Shown: one piece after another, positions 59,201-64,000 of the stretch
Position numbering within the stretch: position 1 is the first letter of the stretch
Layout of the letters: every line of letters starts with the position of its first letter
Assembly: GCA_020747015.1 (NCBI GenBank)
Contig: JAGTJM010000008.1
Location: 496,001-560,000, forward strand
Reading direction: 5' to 3'
Source of the DNA: Pyrenochaeta sp. MPI-SDFR-AT-0127
Taxonomy: Eukaryota; Ascomycota; Dothideomycetes; Pleosporales; Cucurbitariaceae
Length of the DNA stretch: 64,000 nucleotides
The notes under the pieces: generated by a model
Told to the model about the DNA's origin: nothing
What the model saw: only the letters and a program-made list of their open reading frames with translations
Database searches by the model: none
Position numbers and translations under genes: made by a program

Positions 59201-60590
59201 AGCCGGTGTGGTCTTCATGGTCAGGTGTTACGCCAACTTCAAAGTTTTCTTCTTTGGTATTTTTGTTGTCAAGCAGCAAATCGGCAATATTTTGGCCCTC
59301 AGGTGTAGTGATGCCGTCAATGAGGTCGCCAATGAGCCCATTCTCATTGTCCGCACCGTCATCTTCGCCTTCGTCTGCATCTTCGTCTTCTGGCTCCTCT
59401 GCATCATCTTCCTCTTCTGGTAGTTCGTCTTCCTCTTCTGGTAGTTCGTCTTCCTCTTCTGGTATTTCGTCTTCCTCTTCTGGTATTTCGTCTTCCTCTT
59501 CTGGTATTTCGTCTTCCTCTTCTGGTAATTCTTCTTCCTCTTCTGGCAGTTCGTCTTCCTCTTCTGGCAGTTCGTCTTCCTCTTCTGGCAGTTCGTCTTC
59601 CTCCTCAGGAAGTTCTTCTTCTTCTCCTTCAACTTCTTCTGGTAATTCTTCTTCTCCGTCCTCTGGTAGTTCTCCTTCTTCATCGTCAGGTAATTCTACT
59701 TCGCCATCTTCCGTTGCTTCATCAGCAGGGTCCACTTCATCAGCAGGATCGACTTCGTCCACAGGCTCAACCTCATCAACAGGATCGACCTCCTCGACAG
59801 GATCAGTCTCTGGTGCAGGTTCTGTCTCAGGAACAGGGTCTGTCTTGGGAGCAGGATCTGTTTCTGGTACGGGGTCTGTCTTGGGAGTGGGGTCAATCTC
59901 TGTCTCTGGGGAAGGATCTGTATTGGGAGCAGGGTCCTGAACGGGAAGATCTGCATTTGGCACTGGTGAATTCTGCGCTGGCACTTCTTGAGCGGGGGAC
60001 TCTTGTGTTGTGGGACCTGTTTGCTGCTGAGTATTGGGTGTGGGTTCAATGACTGGTGCTCGATCGCTAGTAGGAGAAGATGATGGAATGGCATCGGGGC
60101 TTTCTGGTTCGATCTTGGACTCTGGATTGGTTTTTGGTTCTGGTTTGGTTATGGATTCGACTTTGGGTTCCGGCTCGAACTTTGGGGTTGGTTGGACTTC
60201 TGAGGCTGGTTGAGCCTCTGATGATGGTTGAACATCTGGCGTTGACGCAGCGGACGATATTGATGTGGACTGTGATGTTGAAGTTGATACTGATACTGAA
60301 GTCGATTTTGGAGCGGGATTCTGCTCTGTCGGATCTTCTTCCTGAGTTGTGTCATTTGTAGTGGCATCCTGGCGTCGCCTTATTGCTTCGACCACCTCTG
60401 GCACATGGCTGTTGCGACCATGTCCCTTTGTAATGAGGTATCTTGCTTTGAACCCAAGTTCAGAGTACTGAAGGTGGGCGAACAAAGTCAGTATACATCA
60501 CATTCATTTCACAATGGGAGTGCTTACGTCTGTGAATGAAAGTGCCGTGCGAGCGAGTATGAGTGTGGTGAGAAGCTGTGCTGGACGCAT
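56256..60590 (-). CDS. Giant secreted class II haem peroxidase with low-complexity arms
   Basis: Exon 1 at 60529-60590 encodes a signal peptide (MRPAQLLTTLILARTAL). The best in-phase acceptor puts exon 2 at 56256-60408; the total is about 1404 residues. After some 400 residues rich in Pro, Thr and then Glu comes one class II peroxidase domain (about residues 400-680). The distal Arg and His are in IRMGFHDAGTW, the proximal His in LMGAHSTSTQ, and Cys residues fit the usual disulphides. The last 700 residues are a Ser/Thr stalk that becomes Lys/Arg-rich near the end. Usual length is 350-400, so the arms more than triple it. Likely extracellular or wall-bound; the substrate (lignin-like, Mn or generic phenols) is unclear. 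The first intron is the weakest part of the model. Confidence 0.85.
59408..59617 (-). repeat. 21-bp coding minisatellite (ELPEEED heptads)
   Basis: Ten tandem 21-bp units encode the heptad Glu-Leu-Pro-Glu-Glu-Glu-Asp, with three central units reading Ile for Leu and one reading Glu for the final Asp. Near-identical DNA units point to recent slippage. It lies in the acidic N-terminal arm of the peroxidase. Confidence 0.95.
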
Positions 60591-63273
60591 GGTGGCAAGT
60601 GCGTTAACTACTATAAGGTACACATCAAGTCGTGTCTATGGTGGATGGGGTATTATTGTAATGACCGAACTTTCAATGATCAAACGAACAACGACTGTGG
60701 TGGGATAGTTCCTTACGATCAAACCACTGGCTGAAAGGCAATGTCCTGATACTTATCTCTTACACTCTCGTACTCTCCACTTGCCACGCGAACGGTCTTC
60801 CATCCTCCAGAACCCGCGGGTATGACAAGCATACCGGTAGACTACTGGGGTGCCACTGAGCCTCCCGAAATAGATCCAACCTGGAAGCCTCGTGCTGTCC
60901 CAAATTGGGCGACTCATATCCCAAAGAAGATGAACTAGGCCCAAAAAAGGAAAGTGGTGCAAGATGTGTTTTCGCTAGAGAGGCTCAAGCGAGGCTCCCG
61001 ACAGTCGAGGCTGTTGTGGGCCGAGCGTGGGCTGAAAGCGGCTTGCGGTACCTCGTGTTGTGCCTGGAGCTGTGCTTCGGTACCATAGGAGACGAAGGAC
61101 TACCTATGCTCTCTGAGATAGGCGATTCACGAGGATCAGGATGGCCTCGGCATGTCCTGCGAATGCTGACTTACAGTCGAGTCTTGTACTTGACGCGGCC
61201 GCCTCCGACTCCATTTGTCACGTGCCTGATTGTTACAATATTGTTGACGAAAGCCTTGCAGTATACGATAGAGACATTGCTCTTGCTATTCCGCCCGCTA
61301 TCTTTACTCGTGAGGTCTTGTGCACTCTTTCGCCTGCTATTCAGCACTCGTGTGGGCACAACAGGCAGGTCATGATGCTCGGGAGGTGCAGTAGCCGACT
61401 GGCTCAAAATGTCGTGGCTTCCAGATCCCTGCACACGGTTGAGATCCGAGCCAATCATACTGTTCACTATCGGCAAGGCTGAAAAGCCACAAAGCGCCTC
61501 AATAAATGTCCGCAGACGTCTGGACTCTCAACCTGCAGATCTGCCCTGGTCAAGCAGCCCATGGGGTCTACTACATGTCAGATCGATACGAGAAAGACCA
61601 GAACATCTTATCGCACGGTGGCCCCGGGCGGATACCGACCAAACAATGCTAGGGACTGGACCTGGGGAACGGCAAATATTTGCTGACAACTGGCTTTGCT
61701 CATTGGTACGCCAGTATGAAAACGTGGGGCCAAGGCCGAGGAAATATTGATTGTACTTGCGCTGGAGTCGTTGCTCGCTAATGCCCGTCAAGGGAAATCG
61801 ACCTGACCTATAGACCACGTTTTCACTGCGTGGAGTTAGTAGAGCTGCGGGAATGCATATGTACATGGAAGCATTAGTGCTCTGTCAGCATACCTATACT
61901 AACATCTCATTGTCGGCGTGCACCGGTGAAATCGGTTCTAGACGGCTTGGGACAAAAAACCTGCGGCAATGACTCGCAATCCATCCAGTCTTGTGTCTAT
62001 GCCCGAATGATGGAGTCTTGAATTGACCTAGTGACCTTTGCGTATCATTAATGTACTGATAGCCCAGCAGATCAGCTTTCGGCACTACCTACTAAAATAC
62101 TCTACTGCTTCCCTATTACTTCACGCCTAAAACTTACCAAAATATCGTGACCATTACGATCAAAATCGGCAGCACATAGAGCACGTGCTAAAATATCTCA
62201 CGCGTCCAGAGTTTTTGTGTTTCTATATCATAGCTGCAAGTCTGTGCTCTCGGTTCCTGATTTTGTCGTTTGGACTGCATTCAAAGTCATTTACGATCTT
62301 GACCACCAATATATCGGCTAACTGCGAGCGTCGCTGTTTGTAGACATCGAATACTTTTCAAATACAGAAAGGCACAACTCGCACTTTAGGTCAAAACCGG
62401 ATCGTAGGGAGATTATTCCAATAGTCAAACTCGGCACGTAATACGTCCACCATTAGTAGAATCTCATCAATGGCCAAGCGCTCGGCTCTGTCTGTGATGT
62501 AGAGAAGCTTGTAAAACTTGCTTTCAACGATGACGAACGCTGAATAAGAGTGTTTTACCGTAGTGGTCGAAGTAAGAGAGTATGTGGGTTATCTACAGAA
62601 CAGAGCTCATGTCAAACCTGGTTCAGGTAATGCGCCGTAGAGCATTGGACCAGATTGGTTTCGCGAGCACCATAAGCCCTATCATTGTCGAATTGATCAA
62701 TTCACTGGCGTATGTAAAGCGACAATCTTAGTCAAGGAAGCTGGTTGCCGTGGTTAAATCGTGTTTTTGAACTAACGAGATGTGGAATCTTGTAAATACA
62801 CGACCACGGTTGAGGGCAGACTTCGCCACGTGACCAGGAAATTTGCAGCAAATTTAACTGGCTAACAATGTGCAATTTGGTTACGGATGTCGAAAAGAGA
62901 CGATGTTATCCAATTGTAGAGGTTTTATTGCACCTTGGAGATGGCGTTCCACCCATGTGGCACCTTCCTTGACTCTGGATGTGCCTACCAACTTACCAAA
63001 TATTCCAGTTGCAGACTGATTTATTGCAACATCGGCTGCTGAGTATTCCTAGCTACTCTTATTTTTCTCTCAATCGCACATACGGCCCGGTATATCACAC
63101 AAGAATAGCATCACCTACGGCTTGCATTTTACGAAGCATCTTAAGTCGCCTTGCCACTACAAATATAGCCGTACGCAGTTCTTCAATACCAGCAGTACGC
63201 GCCACAAGCTCTATATCGTCCCGCAACCGTTTCGGCATTCACGCTGGGAGCCACAACATCGAGCACGGTTGAA
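60591..63273. other. Long interval without a supported gene
   Basis: 2.7 kb between divergent genes. Frames are short (up to 156 codons at 60905-61375, no domain), and 61.9-63.0 kb is AT-rich. It contains the peroxidase promoter. An old decayed gene or transposon cannot be excluded, but I see no terminal repeat or transposase piece. Confidence 0.4.
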
Positions 63274-64000
63274 ATGGAGCTCATTGATATACATGGAAAC
63301 CCAAATTACAAGTGTGGGTACTGCAGAATCATCTACCCAAAATTAACATATCTCCGACAACACCTTGAATCATGGCATCCTTGCTGTATTCGGTTTGCTC
63401 AGGACAACCCAGCCTCACAAGAACCACTAGGCGTTCAACTGGACTATCCATGTCATGGATGCAGGATCAACTACAGGTCAACCACAGTCCTGATAAATCA
63501 GCATTTTAGCATGCCATTCTGTCCCCAAAGCCGGATGATTCTGAGCCGGATCGCGACGACAGGGCTTGGGATGGCATCTCCGACAGCCTTGCCCATGACC
63601 ATCACTCCTTCGTTCGGGCAATGCAGGTACTGCGGCACCCGATACCCATCCGAGGAGTATCTCAAGCAACACCTGGATACATGGAGACCCTGTTGTATCA
63701 AGTATCATGGCGATAATCCCAGTGCACTCGGATTTCTGCCCCATCCAAACGAAGCACCTTGCTTCCCGTGTAAGCTCGTTTTCGGATCGATGCTCGCCTT
63801 GGCTGAGCACGAAAACACGCCAGTCTGTCGCAAACAGAAAAGACCTTCTATTCCCACAAGCGCAGTATTGCTAGAGCCTCTAAAGTCACTCCCTGGCAAC
63901 TCCAATGTGCAACTCCATTCAGGATCGGATCGCATCAGTGACATAGAAGCGATGGAGCAAGCCATCAAGCGTGACAGCATCCTCCACGAGCCTGATCAGT
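63274..64000 (+). CDS. Multi-C2H2/CCHC zinc-finger protein, 3' end missing
   Basis: An open frame of at least 242 codons runs off the right edge; upstream it is open to 63109 without another ATG, so an earlier exon is possible. It holds four zinc-finger-like units. Units 1 and 3 (CGYC...HLESWHPC and CRYC...HLDTWRPC) are close copies; units 2 and 4 (CHGC...FC and CFPC...VC) end in Cys. The two pairs are about 110 residues apart and look like an internal duplication. The conserved W-x-P-C-C-I after the first finger of each pair is not a classical C2H2 linker. Probably a nucleic-acid-binding or regulatory protein of unknown role. Confidence 0.65.
   Translation, partial: MELIDIHGNPNYKCGYCRIIYPKLTYLRQHLESWHPCCIRFAQDNPASQEPLGVQLDYPCHGCRINYRSTTVLINQHFSMPFCPQSRMILSRIATTGLGMASPTALPMTITPSFGQCRYCGTRYPSEEYLKQHLDTWRPCCIKYHGDNPSALGFLPHPNEAPCFPCKLVFGSMLALAEHENTPVCRKQKRPSIPTSAVLLEPLKSLPGNSNVQLHSGSDRISDIEAMEQAIKRDSILHEPDQ

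Noticed and set aside
59086..59940. 284-codon Ser-rich plus-strand frame
   Set aside because: Reverse reading of the Glu/Pro repeat in the peroxidase; Ser-Gly runs come from the 21-bp minisatellite.
60591..63273. A transposon or RIP-decayed element in the right-hand AT-rich interval
   Set aside because: No terminal repeats, target duplications or transposase-like translation could be found by eye.

Overview
The window looks like nuclear DNA of a filamentous ascomycete, most likely a Dothideomycete close to the Pleosporales. The genes are eukaryotic. They carry short introns (mostly 47-140 bp) with GTRNGY donors and CTAAC/CTGAC branch points. The families are typical of such fungi: a group III HAMP-repeat histidine kinase, an RTA1 7-TM protein, NSP1, a ULS1-like translocase, a class II peroxidase and a SesB-like lipase. 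The class assignment is inference, because no marker was compared against a database.

Layout. 1-4.4 kb: a truncated beta-lactamase-type hydrolase and an RTA1 protein. 5.1-17.2 kb is a dense housekeeping block: CTNNBL1 (spliceosome), Dus3 (tRNA dihydrouridine), Yet3/BAP31 (ER), an amidase, SdhD (complex II) and the beta subunit of the mitochondrial processing peptidase. Dus3/Yet3 and SdhD/MPP-beta are divergent pairs with short shared promoters. 17.2-23.5 kb is gene-poor, with one SCOC/Slo1-like coiled-coil gene. 23.5-30 kb is more accessory: a RING protein, a histidine acid phosphatase, an F-box-like protein and a RING-H2 protein. 31.3-45.5 kb is core again: 14-3-3, the ATPase inhibitor IF1, a Laa2-like clathrin/AP-1 accessory protein divergent from nucleoporin NSP1, and the NIK1/OS-1 osmosensing kinase. 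52.1-60.6 kb: a ULS1-like SNF2/RING translocase and a very large secreted peroxidase. The right edge cuts a multi-zinc-finger gene.

The most interesting stretch is the island at 46.5-50.5 kb between NIK1 and ULS1. Four reading frames on both strands carry the same 9-residue repeat, N-x-x-x-[Q or V/I/T]-x-G-x-x, in perfect register. One is a 90-residue protein made almost wholly of it. One has four units followed directly by a C-terminal membrane helix. One is a SesB-like alpha/beta hydrolase ending in six units. The last is a two-unit fragment. Fungal SesB lipases and membrane-attacking effectors are known to be switched on by amyloid signalling motifs (HRAM, sigma, PP) templated by NLR receptors. 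This island therefore looks like a compact amyloid-signalling or incompatibility cluster with its own nonapeptide motif, but with no NLR gene inside the window.

Gene models were spliced by eye from phase, donor, acceptor and branch-point agreement. Where every junction kept phase and rebuilt a known family, confidence is high. Starts are least certain for the phosphatase, the peroxidase, the ULS1-like gene and the zinc-finger gene.
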